Assembly: GCA_030539295.1 (NCBI GenBank)
Contig: JAUNSJ010000005.1
Location: 62,001-126,000 of the forward strand
DNA: 64,000 nucleotides
Source of the DNA: Planctomycetia bacterium
Lineage (GTDB): Bacteria > Planctomycetota > Planctomycetia > Pirellulales > Thermoguttaceae
Reading direction: 5' to 3'
A model generated the notes under the pieces. The model ran no database searches. It saw only the letters and a list, made by a program, of their open reading frames with translations, and was not told the DNA's origin. The number at the start of each line of letters is the position of its first letter. Position 1 is the stretch's first letter. Made by a program: the position numbers and the translations under genes. This document shows, piece after piece, positions 9,151-17,199 of the stretch.

Positions 9151-9897
9151 ATGGGTGGCAGTCGAAAACAGACAAGAGAAGTCGTTTATGACTACATATT
9201 TAAACGCATTCTGGACGGGTCGCTTCGGTTTGGCAGTCGTCTGACGGAACTGGGCGTGGCCAGTGAACTGGGCGTGAGTCGTACTCCGGTCCACGACGCG
9301 CTGGCCAAACTGGTGAATAAAGGCATTGCTGTCTATACGCCAAGCGGTGGAATCCACCTCAAGGAGCTTACCCGAACCGATATTAAGGAGCTGGTGGCCT
9401 TGCGTCGTCTGTACGAGACGTACGCGGCAGGCATTGCGGCCGAGAGTGCCAGTCCCTACTTTATTGGCAAGATGAAAGAGGCCTGTGCCATTTTGCGTCA
9501 GCTTGCCCTGGATATAAGGTCAAACAAGATCACCTCGCTGAACGAGCGCTGGCGTATTAAGAACGACGCGGAAATCATGTTCCACCTGTCGATTATTCAG
9601 TCGACGAAGAACAGTCGGCTCATACGCGTCTTTTCCGACGCCGTTCTCTTTACACAAATTTTGTGTACCATTGACGTAAACGACCGCACAACCTCACTCC
9701 ACATGGTGGCCGATATTTATCTGAACCACATGCGATTATGCCGCCTGATCGAACGACGCGAGAGGGACAAGGCCGTTGCGTTTATGGGTAAGCATCTGGA
9801 CGTCGGGTTTCAGACACTGCTCGACGATTACGATCGTCGGCACCCGGGCGAGGAAGAAGAGACCAGTCCACTTGCCCAGTATGAATTTTTATTGTAG
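9151..9897 (+). CDS. GntR-family transcriptional regulator, FCD subgroup
   Basis: A 248-residue regulator. The N-terminal winged helix-turn-helix includes LTELGVASELGVSRTPVHDAL (about residues 31-51). The C-terminal all-helical FCD ligand-binding domain has the spaced Asp/His residues expected for a metal-binding pocket (HLSIIQ near 149, LNHMRLC near 193, GKHLDVG near 214). In sialic-acid loci such proteins (NanR type) sense sugars or sugar acids. The gene sits 27 nt before the epimerase gene, so regulator and pathway are probably co-transcribed, and it likely binds the palindrome at 9076-9089. The effector is not known. Confidence 0.88.
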   Translation: MGGSRKQTREVVYDYIFKRILDGSLRFGSRLTELGVASELGVSRTPVHDALAKLVNKGIAVYTPSGGIHLKELTRTDIKELVALRRLYETYAAGIAAESASPYFIGKMKEACAILRQLALDIRSNKITSLNERWRIKNDAEIMFHLSIIQSTKNSRLIRVFSDAVLFTQILCTIDVNDRTTSLHMVADIYLNHMRLCRLIERRERDKAVAFMGKHLDVGFQTLLDDYDRRHPGEEEETSPLAQYEFLL

Positions 9898-9924
9898 CGA
9901 ACGAGTAAAAAAACGGAGCAGACG

Positions 9925-11097
9925 ATGAAAAAGGAAGAGCTGATACGATTGCGAGACGTCTATCGTCAAACGCTTTTACGCGACTGTCTGCCGTTTTGGC
10001 TCAAGTACGGCTGGGACCGGGATGACGGCGGTATCATAACATCGCTCGACCGGGACGGAACGGTCGTCGATAGTGATAAAGGCGTCTGGCAGCAGGGGCG
10101 TTTTGCCTGGACACTCGGTTACGCATACAACACAATTGAAAAGAATCCGACGTGGCTGGCGGCGATGGAGTCGACTCTGGCCTTTATTGGCCGGAGCTGT
10201 ATTGACCAGGACGGTCGCATGTTCTTTCAGGTCACGCGGCAAGGAGCGCCTATACGCAAGCGTCGCTACTGTTTTTCAGAAGCTTTTGCCGCAATGGCCT
10301 ATGGCGAACACTGTAAGGCGACAGGCAATGAAGAGTCGGCCCGTATGGCGCGACGGCTCTATAAAGTTTATCGGGAGCATATTGCGTACCCACCAAAGAA
10401 CTACGCGACCCGGCCTGTGAAGTCGCTTGGTCCTTTCATGATTCAAATTAACTTATGCCAGCAGCTTCGCGAGTCCATTGCGCTCGACGTTGCCACAGAC
10501 GATATTGACCATTGCATAGAGGAGATACGTCGTTATTTTGTTAAGGATGATTTCAAATGTTGCATGGAACTCGTTGGACTTAACGGCGAAATTCTCGATC
10601 ATTTCGACAGTCGACTACTAAATCCGGGCCACACCATAGAAGGCTCCTGGTTCATTATGGCCGAGGGACACAAGCGGAATCGCGCCGACTATATTGAACT
10701 CGGTCTGCGCATGCTGGACTATGCCTGGTCTCGCGGCTGGGACGAGGAGTTCGGCGGCATTATCTACTATCGCGACGTCTATAACAAGCCGATCGCGGAA
10801 TACTGGTCCGACGAAAAATTCTGGTGGCCCCAGAATGAAGCATTGATCGCTACGCTCTTCGCCTGGCTTGTGACCGGAAAAGAGCAGTATGCGGAAATGT
10901 ATCGCAAGGTGCACGAATACACGTATCATCTGTTCCCCGATCGTGAGGGAATGGACTGGTTCGGTTATTTCAGTCGGGACGGTCGACGTGTGACCGACCT
11001 GAAAGGGAATATGTATAAGGGGTGCTTTCACATGCCACGCCAGCAGATGGTCTGTCTGGAACTCGTTGACGAAGCACTCCATGGTTTAAAGATTTAA
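9925..11097 (+). CDS. N-acylglucosamine 2-epimerase (AGE/RenBP family)
   Basis: A 390-residue (alpha/alpha)6-barrel enzyme. AGE-family proteins interconvert N-acetylmannosamine and N-acetylglucosamine, the step after sialate lyase in organisms that lack NanE. Conserved landmarks are GVWQQGRFAWTL near residue 53, CFSEAFAAMAYGEH near 113, the catalytic-His segment NPGHTIEGSW near 234 and FHMPRQQM near 370. It lies directly after the regulator and upstream of the sialate lyase and symporter genes, which supports the ManNAc/GlcNAc role. Other AGE members act on cellobiose or mannose, so the substrate is inferred from context. Confidence 0.85.
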   Translation: MKKEELIRLRDVYRQTLLRDCLPFWLKYGWDRDDGGIITSLDRDGTVVDSDKGVWQQGRFAWTLGYAYNTIEKNPTWLAAMESTLAFIGRSCIDQDGRMFFQVTRQGAPIRKRRYCFSEAFAAMAYGEHCKATGNEESARMARRLYKVYREHIAYPPKNYATRPVKSLGPFMIQINLCQQLRESIALDVATDDIDHCIEEIRRYFVKDDFKCCMELVGLNGEILDHFDSRLLNPGHTIEGSWFIMAEGHKRNRADYIELGLRMLDYAWSRGWDEEFGGIIYYRDVYNKPIAEYWSDEKFWWPQNEALIATLFAWLVTGKEQYAEMYRKVHEYTYHLFPDREGMDWFGYFSRDGRRVTDLKGNMYKGCFHMPRQQMVCLELVDEALHGLKI

Positions 11098-11186
11098 CAT
11101 TATTGGAATTCGGATTGTTTGTTTAAATCGTCCGATACAGAGGTAAGCAAGCCCGTCCTGAATTCCGGAAAAAGAAAGGGAGCGTC

Positions 11187-12293
11187 ATGAGAAAAACGAT
11201 GCAACTCACGGTAGAACGACTTCAAAGGGTCGTTGGCTTTACCCTGGTGGAACTCCTGGTCGTCATAGCGATTATAGGAATCTTAATCGCCTTGCTCCTG
11301 CCCGCGGTCCAAGCGGCACGGGAAGCGGCCCGACGCATGCAGTGCACCAATAATTTAAAACAAATTGGTATCGGTCTGCACAATTATCACGATACGAATC
11401 TTGGACTGCCTGCTGTTGGATGTTTTCGTGGTTACCCAGGCGACCAGAGAAACATGTGGTCTTTTCATTACGCTCTTTTGCCATTCTGTGAACAACAGGC
11501 GAAATATGACGCAATAAAAACTGTTGCCGATACAGGCTCTGCGACTATTCCGGGAGGATCCGGCTTATGTGCAGCGATGGAAGGAGTTATCCCCTACGCT
11601 TATTGTCCTTCTGAGCCCAATAAAGAAACATTGGAAAGCACCAAACACGAATCTCGTGGTAATTATATGGGATGTGTTGGCGACAATTCGAAGTTCACTC
11701 TTGATTGGACTAAAACCCCTTGGGCGGTCACGGCAGATCTTCGCGGGATTTTCAGGGATTTCCTAAAGTGGCAAAATTTCGCCAGTATTGTTGATGGTAC
11801 ATCAAATACAATAGCAGCGTCAGAAAGTGGGTTGGCTCAAATAAGCGACCGCCTAGTTAAAGCGAATTTAGTCGTCTTTAGCAGTGTGCCAATCGTACCG
11901 TCTTCCTGTATGTCAAAGAAGCCATCCCAGGCCGCGTACCCAACGACAGTAACTCTCAGCAAAATAAGTGTACGATGCAGGTCTTTGTGGTACGGTCTTC
12001 CTCACAGTGTATATTTTCACACGATATTACCTCCGAACTCACCGACCTGCTGGGATGATGATTACAATGACACGATTGCCAGCGCATCGAGTTATCATAG
12101 CGGCGGGGTGAACGCTTTACTCGCAGATGGCTCGGTTCGGTTTGTGAGCGACACGGTGAACGCACTGTCGCCCGTAGCGTCTGGCGCCGACGACCCATAC
12201 AATGATGGCACAGAGGTTACTTCTGGCGAGAGCCCTTATGGCATTTGGGGTGCGATGGGAACACGTAATGGCGGTGAGGCGAAGTCGCTTTAA
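11187..12293 (+). CDS. DUF1559 pseudopilin-like protein
   Basis: A 368-residue DUF1559 protein. Its prepilin-type leader ends [20 protein letters not shown] (about residues 17-36), followed by [20 protein letters not shown], and it closes with the H-x9-DG motif in [16 protein letters not shown] near 307. These proteins are cleaved and methylated like type II secretion pseudopilins and are assumed to sit in the cell envelope. Unlike the two G-tract genes near 57 and 61 kb, this leader is intact (GGGAG before ATG). It is followed by a small lipoprotein and two secreted propeller genes, the first occurrence of a module seen again at 54-61 kb. Base composition is more AT-rich than in flanking genes. 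Confidence 0.9.
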   Translation: MRKTMQLTVERLQRVVGFTLVELLVVIAIIGILIALLLPAVQAAREAARRMQCTNNLKQIGIGLHNYHDTNLGLPAVGCFRGYPGDQRNMWSFHYALLPFCEQQAKYDAIKTVADTGSATIPGGSGLCAAMEGVIPYAYCPSEPNKETLESTKHESRGNYMGCVGDNSKFTLDWTKTPWAVTADLRGIFRDFLKWQNFASIVDGTSNTIAASESGLAQISDRLVKANLVVFSSVPIVPSSCMSKKPSQAAYPTTVTLSKISVRCRSLWYGLPHSVYFHTILPPNSPTCWDDDYNDTIASASSYHSGGVNALLADGSVRFVSDTVNALSPVASGADDPYNDGTEVTSGESPYGIWGAMGTRNGGEAKSL

Positions 12294-12337
12294 AAAAGAG
12301 GCACATTGTTGAATTAGAAAGAGGCAAGAGGTGTTTT

Positions 12338-12850
12338 ATGAAAAGACAGCTTCTGTGTTGGGGATTAATTTTCATTGCAGTTTTTATTACATGCGGTTGT
12401 AATGAGACAAATCCAGACGGAATTACAAAAGTAGTACCAGCAAAAATTCACGTTACTGTTGGTGGGTCCCCTTTGGCACAGGCAGACTTGCAGCTCGTAG
12501 GTGAGGGAGATCTGTCCGGAGTTGCCGTTTCCGGGCAAACGGACTCACAAGGCCTTGCCTCTTTGACGAGCGTAAAAGGAGATTGGGTAAAAGCGGGCGC
12601 CCCCCTTGGCAACTATCGTGTCGTTGTTCAAAAACAACAACAAATTGAGGGATTAAAGAGTATGGAAGAAGTGACCGACATGAAAGAGGAAGAAAGAAAG
12701 GCCTATCATGCAAAAATTGAAGCCGCTCGCAAAAACATGCGGTTACCTTTTGCGGAGGCCTACACGTCGGTTAAAACAACTCCTCTGACACTCGAAATAA
12801 CAGAGTCGAAGGAAGAGATTTTACTAAATCTTGAACCCGTCGCAAAATAA
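12338..12850 (+). CDS. Small putative lipoprotein with Ig/transthyretin-like fold
   Basis: A 170-residue exported protein starting MKRQLLCWGLIFIAVFITCGC. The Cys-containing end of the signal is lipobox-like (TCGC), though not canonical. The next 70 residues (VTVGGSPLAQADLQLVG, then GQTDSQGLASLTSVKG) match the carboxypeptidase regulatory-like pattern: a beta-sandwich that describes 'what is added', turns at Gly/Asp, and ends in GNYRVVVQK. Comparable small lipoproteins accompany DUF1559 genes at 55.7 and 59.1 kb. It lies between the DUF1559 gene (44 nt) and the propeller gene (26 nt), probably one transcript. Function unknown. Confidence 0.75.
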   Translation: MKRQLLCWGLIFIAVFITCGCNETNPDGITKVVPAKIHVTVGGSPLAQADLQLVGEGDLSGVAVSGQTDSQGLASLTSVKGDWVKAGAPLGNYRVVVQKQQQIEGLKSMEEVTDMKEEERKAYHAKIEAARKNMRLPFAEAYTSVKTTPLTLEITESKEEILLNLEPVAK

Positions 12851-12876
12851 CCTTTATTGCAGGAGATTTAAACGAG

Positions 12877-14397
12877 ATGCTGAAAGTAAAATGGTGCGTT
12901 CGCACGATTCTCATGCTGCTGTTTTTTGTGATTTTGTCTTTCGATTCTGTACAAGGGGTCGAAACACTGAATCTTGGTGATCAGCGTGAGCTATTTATAG
13001 ATGATTATTTGATTGCATCAATTGAAAATGCGCAATTGAAAGTTCATGAACCCAAACGCGAGAATCTCATTGCCGAACTCGATAAGCCCTGGGAAGGGAA
13101 CGGGTGTAAATACATGACCGTACTCTACGACGAGGACGCAAAACTGTATCGGCTTTATATTTCAGCGTGGAAAACGGACACGCCAACATTGCAAATTACC
13201 ATGATGACGTCACCCGACGGAATAAACTGGGAACGACCAAATCTTGGACTGTATGAATATGATGGATCCAAGGAGAATAATATTGTCCTTAGACGACTTG
13301 AGAAGTCCGATGGGAGCAGTGAATCATGTCATGACTTTTCGCCTTGGCGCGATACGAATCCGAATGCAACCCCGGACGCGAAATACAAGGCAACTGGAAC
13401 AGGTATGCGATGTAAAGGCGTTTGGGCCTATAAATCACCTGACGCGATTCATTGGACACCGATGCACGATGGTCCCGTCTATACTTCCGGACATTTTGAT
13501 TCCCAGAACGTTTCTTTCTGGTCAGAAAAGGAACAGAAGTATATACTCTATTACCGCATGTTTATCGATAATACAAGAAGTATCGTGCGCGCCGTGTCCG
13601 AAGATTACATTCACTGGACCGATGAGGGAAAAATTCAATTTCCTGAAGGAGAAGGGCCTCAACCACGAGTACAATTTTATGTGAATCAGATACGTCCTTA
13701 TTATCGGGCCAATCATTTGTATATAGGCTTCCCCGCGCGATACTGCGATAATGGTTTGACGGAATCAACGAAACATTTGCCGCAGCAGGAGGAGCGTCAG
13801 GCACGCATGGCGTTGTCACCTCGCTATGGCACTGCGGCTACGGACACGATTTTTATCACCAGTCGCGATGGTAAAAATTTTCGTCAGGGGAATGATGTCT
13901 TTCTGCGACCGGGTCTTCGTACAAAAGATAATTGGTCTTATGGCGACAATTATATAGCCTGGAATCCTGTTGAGACCGATTCACCCGAAGAAGATTCTCC
14001 GCGGGAATTGAGTTTGTATGCTTCGGAATCCTACTTTACCGGGGAATCGTCATTAGTACATCGTTATTCACTTCGCATCGACGGATTCGGTTCAATAAGT
14101 GCGAAAAGTACGCCGGGAACGGTTGTAACGAAACCACTGACATTTTCGGGAAAGGAACTGACACTAAATTATCGAACGAGTGCGGCGGGTCTCTTGTATA
14201 TTGAAATGTGTGATGAGACGGGTAATGTGATTCCGGGTTTCGAAAAAGAGAATTGTGACGTGCTCTACGGCGATTCGTTGGACCGAATTGTTTCGTGGAA
14301 AGGTAATACCGATGTATCGTCACTGGCAGGTAAGCCAATAACCATTAAATTTTATCTTCAGGAAGCCGACGTTTATTCCTTAAAGTTTAATCAGTAA
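12877..14397 (+). CDS. Secreted beta-propeller glycosidase-like protein, copy 1
   Basis: A 506-residue secreted protein. A signal peptide (about residues 1-28) is followed by NLGDQRELFIDDYLI and repeated propeller motifs such as SPDGINWERP and GHFDSQNVSFW, like five-bladed GH32/GH43-type folds common in Planctomycetes and Verrucomicrobia. A C-terminal beta-rich domain (about residues 410-506) looks like an accessory sugar-binding module. It is about three-quarters identical by eye to the next gene, with an almost identical 3' end. AGGAG stands 11 nt before the ATG. The substrate is unknown; the locus suggests a host-type glycan. Confidence 0.75.
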   Translation: MLKVKWCVRTILMLLFFVILSFDSVQGVETLNLGDQRELFIDDYLIASIENAQLKVHEPKRENLIAELDKPWEGNGCKYMTVLYDEDAKLYRLYISAWKTDTPTLQITMMTSPDGINWERPNLGLYEYDGSKENNIVLRRLEKSDGSSESCHDFSPWRDTNPNATPDAKYKATGTGMRCKGVWAYKSPDAIHWTPMHDGPVYTSGHFDSQNVSFWSEKEQKYILYYRMFIDNTRSIVRAVSEDYIHWTDEGKIQFPEGEGPQPRVQFYVNQIRPYYRANHLYIGFPARYCDNGLTESTKHLPQQEERQARMALSPRYGTAATDTIFITSRDGKNFRQGNDVFLRPGLRTKDNWSYGDNYIAWNPVETDSPEEDSPRELSLYASESYFTGESSLVHRYSLRIDGFGSISAKSTPGTVVTKPLTFSGKELTLNYRTSAAGLLYIEMCDETGNVIPGFEKENCDVLYGDSLDRIVSWKGNTDVSSLAGKPITIKFYLQEADVYSLKFNQ

Positions 14398-14434
14398 AAA
14401 ATGCGAATGAAAAGTTTTCATCTTAATCCATAAC

Positions 14435-14462
14435 GGGGAACGTGAAACAGATCGTGTTCCCC
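14435..14462 (+). promoter_or_regulatory. Conserved intergenic RNA hairpin, copy 1
   Basis: GGGGAACGTG and CGTGTTCCCC can form a 10-bp stem with G-U pairs around an 8-nt loop. No T-run follows, so it is not a classical terminator. A copy with pair-preserving changes lies at 16099-16126. It sits in the leader of the next gene and may control processing or stability of the polycistronic mRNA. Confidence 0.6.
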
Positions 14463-14482
14463 CGCTTAATCGATGTATCAAG

Positions 14483-14506
14483 ATGAAACGACAACACAAA
14501 TGTTAA
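14483..14506 (+). other. Tiny leader ORF (MKRQHKC)
   Basis: A 7-codon ORF ending 14 nt before the second propeller gene. A similar ORF (MKRQKK) precedes the lyase gene at 16146. Both lie in duplicated leader DNA; whether they are translated is unknown. Confidence 0.25.
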
Positions 14507-14520
14507 AAATAGAAATATAA

Positions 14521-16062
14521 ATGTTAAAGATAAAAGGACGATTCATTCTGGCTGTTACAATACTGTTTTCTGCAATATTTTATGCGGGAACTGTATTAAG
14601 TGCGGAAGTTTTGAATTTGGGAGACCAGCGTGAACTTTTTATTGACGATTATTTAATCGGGACGATGGAGAATGTATGTTTGCAGATTCATGAACCGAAT
14701 CGCGAGAATCTTGTTGCTGTCCTTGACAAGCCCTGGGAAGGGAACGCCTGCAATTACACAACGGTGCTCTACGACGAGGACGCTAAGCTGTACCGACTTT
14801 ATGTATCGGCTTGGAAAGAGGGCGAGCCAACGTTGCGGATTACCATGTTGACGTCGCCGGATGGTATTCATTGGACGCGTCCGACTTTGGGGCTTTGGGA
14901 ATATGACGGATCGAAGGATAATAATATAGTAATGGGTCGTTTTGAATGGCCAGACGGCAAGAGTGATTCGCCGCAGGACTTTTCACCATGTCTGGATACG
15001 AATCCGAATGCATCTCCAGACGCGAAATATAAAGCGACCGGGTCGGGTATGAGGTGCGACGAAGGTGTCTGGGCCTATAAATCGCCGGATGCTGTACACT
15101 GGACGCCCATGCATGATGGTCCGGTTTATACATCGGGTCATTTTGATTCCCAAAACATTTCTTTTTGGTCTGAGAAAGAGCAAAAATATGTTTTGTATTA
15201 TCGCGTTAAGGTTCCTGACGCAAACGGTACAGGCTTTGTTCGCTGCGTATTTCGCGCTACGTCTGATGACTATATCAACTGGAAAGACGAAGGGCAGATT
15301 CAATTTCCTGATGGGGAAGGCCCCATGTCTGGTGCGCAATTTTATGTAAGCCAGATTCGTCCTTATTATCGGGCGAGCCAACTCTATATAGGTTTTCCCG
15401 CGCGATATTGCGATAATGGCTTAACAGAATCGACAAAGTATCTGCCGGGCTGGGAGGAGCGTCAGGTCCGAATGTCATGGCAGACCCGTTTTGGCACTGC
15501 GGCTACTGATACAGTTTATATTACCAGTCGAGACGGAATCAATTTTCGCCAAGGGAATGATGTTTTTTTACGGCCAGGCCTTCGCACAAGAGACAATTGG
15601 GCTTATGGCGATAATTACATGGCGTGGAATCTCGTCGAGACGGACTCAACGGAAGATGATTCCCCTCGTGAATTAAGCTTATACGCTTCGGAATCCTATT
15701 TTACCGGTAATGATACGTGTATACGTCGTTACTCACTTCGTATTGATGGTTTTTGCTCAATACATGCAAAACGTATGCCGGGAACGGTTGTAACGAAGCC
15801 GTTAACATTTGCGGGAAAGGAGCTGACACTAAATTATCGAACGAGTGCGGCGGGTCTCTTGTATATTGAAATGTGCGATGAGACGGGTAATGTGATTCCG
15901 GGTTTCGAAAAAGAAAATTGTGACGTGCTTTATGGCGATTCGTTGGACCGAATTGTTTCGTGGAAAGGTAATACCGATGTATCGTCACTGGCAGGTAAGC
16001 CAATAACCATTAAATTTTATCTTCAGGAATCCGACGTTTATTCCTTAAAGTTTAATCAGTAA
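14521..16062 (+). CDS. Secreted beta-propeller glycosidase-like protein, copy 2
   Basis: A 513-residue paralogue of the preceding gene with the same layout: signal peptide ending near LSAEV, NLGDQRELFIDDYLI, propeller blades, and the C-terminal module from about residue 415. The last 270 bases and the following hairpin are nearly identical in DNA to copy 1, while the first parts differ more. This points to tandem duplication plus later gene conversion at the 3' end. No Shine-Dalgarno sequence precedes the ATG. The two copies may target related linkages. Confidence 0.75.
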   Translation: MLKIKGRFILAVTILFSAIFYAGTVLSAEVLNLGDQRELFIDDYLIGTMENVCLQIHEPNRENLVAVLDKPWEGNACNYTTVLYDEDAKLYRLYVSAWKEGEPTLRITMLTSPDGIHWTRPTLGLWEYDGSKDNNIVMGRFEWPDGKSDSPQDFSPCLDTNPNASPDAKYKATGSGMRCDEGVWAYKSPDAVHWTPMHDGPVYTSGHFDSQNISFWSEKEQKYVLYYRVKVPDANGTGFVRCVFRATSDDYINWKDEGQIQFPDGEGPMSGAQFYVSQIRPYYRASQLYIGFPARYCDNGLTESTKYLPGWEERQVRMSWQTRFGTAATDTVYITSRDGINFRQGNDVFLRPGLRTRDNWAYGDNYMAWNLVETDSTEDDSPRELSLYASESYFTGNDTCIRRYSLRIDGFCSIHAKRMPGTVVTKPLTFAGKELTLNYRTSAAGLLYIEMCDETGNVIPGFEKENCDVLYGDSLDRIVSWKGNTDVSSLAGKPITIKFYLQESDVYSLKFNQ

Positions 16063-16098
16063 AAAATGTGAATGAAAGTTTTCTTTTTAATCCGTAAT

Positions 16099-16126
16099 GG
16101 GGAATGTGAAACAGCTCGCGTTCCCC
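16099..16126 (+). promoter_or_regulatory. Conserved intergenic RNA hairpin, copy 2
   Basis: GGGGAATGTG and CGCGTTCCCC form the same 10-bp stem as at 14435-14462. The arms differ at two positions yet pairing is kept (C-G becomes U-G, and G-U becomes G-C), which supports a selected RNA structure. Confidence 0.6.
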
Positions 16127-16145
16127 GCTTAACGAATACATCAAG

Positions 16146-16166
16146 ATGAAACGACAAAAAAAATGA
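16146..16166 (+). other. Tiny leader ORF (MKRQKK) overlapping the lyase start
   Basis: A 6-codon ORF whose TGA overlaps the ATG of the lyase gene (ATGA), the layout of translational coupling. The lyase has no Shine-Dalgarno sequence of its own. Translation of this ORF is unproven. Confidence 0.3.
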
Positions 16167-17182
16167 ATAATACAAAACAAAAAAACCTGTTACACGGCCT
16201 TATAAGTGCGGTTTATACCCCATTTAACGAAGATGGTTCACTGAATCTGGCGGAGATTAATCCGTATGTAGAGTTCCTGATTCGCAACGGAATGAACGGA
16301 CTGTATATATGCGGGTCGACCGGAGAAGGCGTTAATATGAGCGTGCCGGAGCGGATGGCCGTTGCCGAAACGTTCGTTAAACAAGTGCAAAAACGTGTAC
16401 CGTGTGTTATTCAGGTGGGCGCTAATGCGTTGACCGATTGTCTGGAACTGGCGGCGCACTCGCAGGCGATTGGTGCCGATGCGATTAGCGCCAATGCGCC
16501 GAGTTATTTTCGCATTGCGGATACGGCGACACTCGTCGACTGGCTCTGTCACATTGCGGGCGCGGCACCGGAGCTGCCGTTCTATTATTATCATATACCC
16601 GCTTTTACCGGCGTTAATATCGATATAAGTGAATTCATGTCGCTTATGGAAAAACGCTGCCCAAGTTTTCGCGGAATAAAATACACGGAAATGAAAGCGT
16701 TTGCCTTTCTTGAAGGCGTAAAATATGGAGGTGGTAAGTACGAAATGCTTTGGGGATGTGACGAGATGCTCCTGACCGGGTATATGTCCGGGGGCTGTGG
16801 CGGTGTTGGCTCGACGTACGCCATGGCACCTGCCCTGTATCGCAAACTGATTCAATGCTGGAATACAAAAAATCTGGAAGAGGGGCAGCGATTGCAATTA
16901 TTGAGCTGGCAGCTTGTAAAGGTTATATTAAAATATTCGCCGGTACATCCGTCCGGCCGGCTGGTTATGCAGATGCACGGTATTAAGGTAGGCCCCTGTC
17001 GTTTGCCGTATACTCCGCTCGCTTATTCCGTCGCGGAAAGTCTCAAATCGGACCTGGAGCGAATCGGATTCTTTGACTGGGCGTTAAGCGAATCAACCGC
17101 CGAAAGTAAGTCTGCTGTCGAGATTCCAAATCTTGCAACTTGCGGCGAGTACATCGCAAGCACTCCTTCCTGTAACAGCTGA
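16163..17182 (+). CDS. nanA: N-acetylneuraminate lyase (DHDPS/NAL family)
   Basis: A 339-residue class I aldolase, a TIM barrel that cleaves N-acetylneuraminate to N-acetylmannosamine and pyruvate in the cytosol. The carboxylate-binding GSTGEG lies near residue 51, the Tyr loop YYYHIPAFTGVNI near 141, and the Schiff-base lysine in GIKYTE near 173; the IPAFTGV context is NAL-like rather than DapA-like. It is followed 17 nt later by the symporter, and the epimerase is upstream. The translated start overlaps a tiny ORF and lacks a Shine-Dalgarno sequence. The C-terminus is about 40 residues longer than E. coli NanA. Confidence 0.9.
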   Translation: MNNTKQKNLLHGLISAVYTPFNEDGSLNLAEINPYVEFLIRNGMNGLYICGSTGEGVNMSVPERMAVAETFVKQVQKRVPCVIQVGANALTDCLELAAHSQAIGADAISANAPSYFRIADTATLVDWLCHIAGAAPELPFYYYHIPAFTGVNIDISEFMSLMEKRCPSFRGIKYTEMKAFAFLEGVKYGGGKYEMLWGCDEMLLTGYMSGGCGGVGSTYAMAPALYRKLIQCWNTKNLEEGQRLQLLSWQLVKVILKYSPVHPSGRLVMQMHGIKVGPCRLPYTPLAYSVAESLKSDLERIGFFDWALSESTAESKSAVEIPNLATCGEYIASTPSCNS

Positions 17183-17199
17183 CGAAAGGAGAAATCGCC

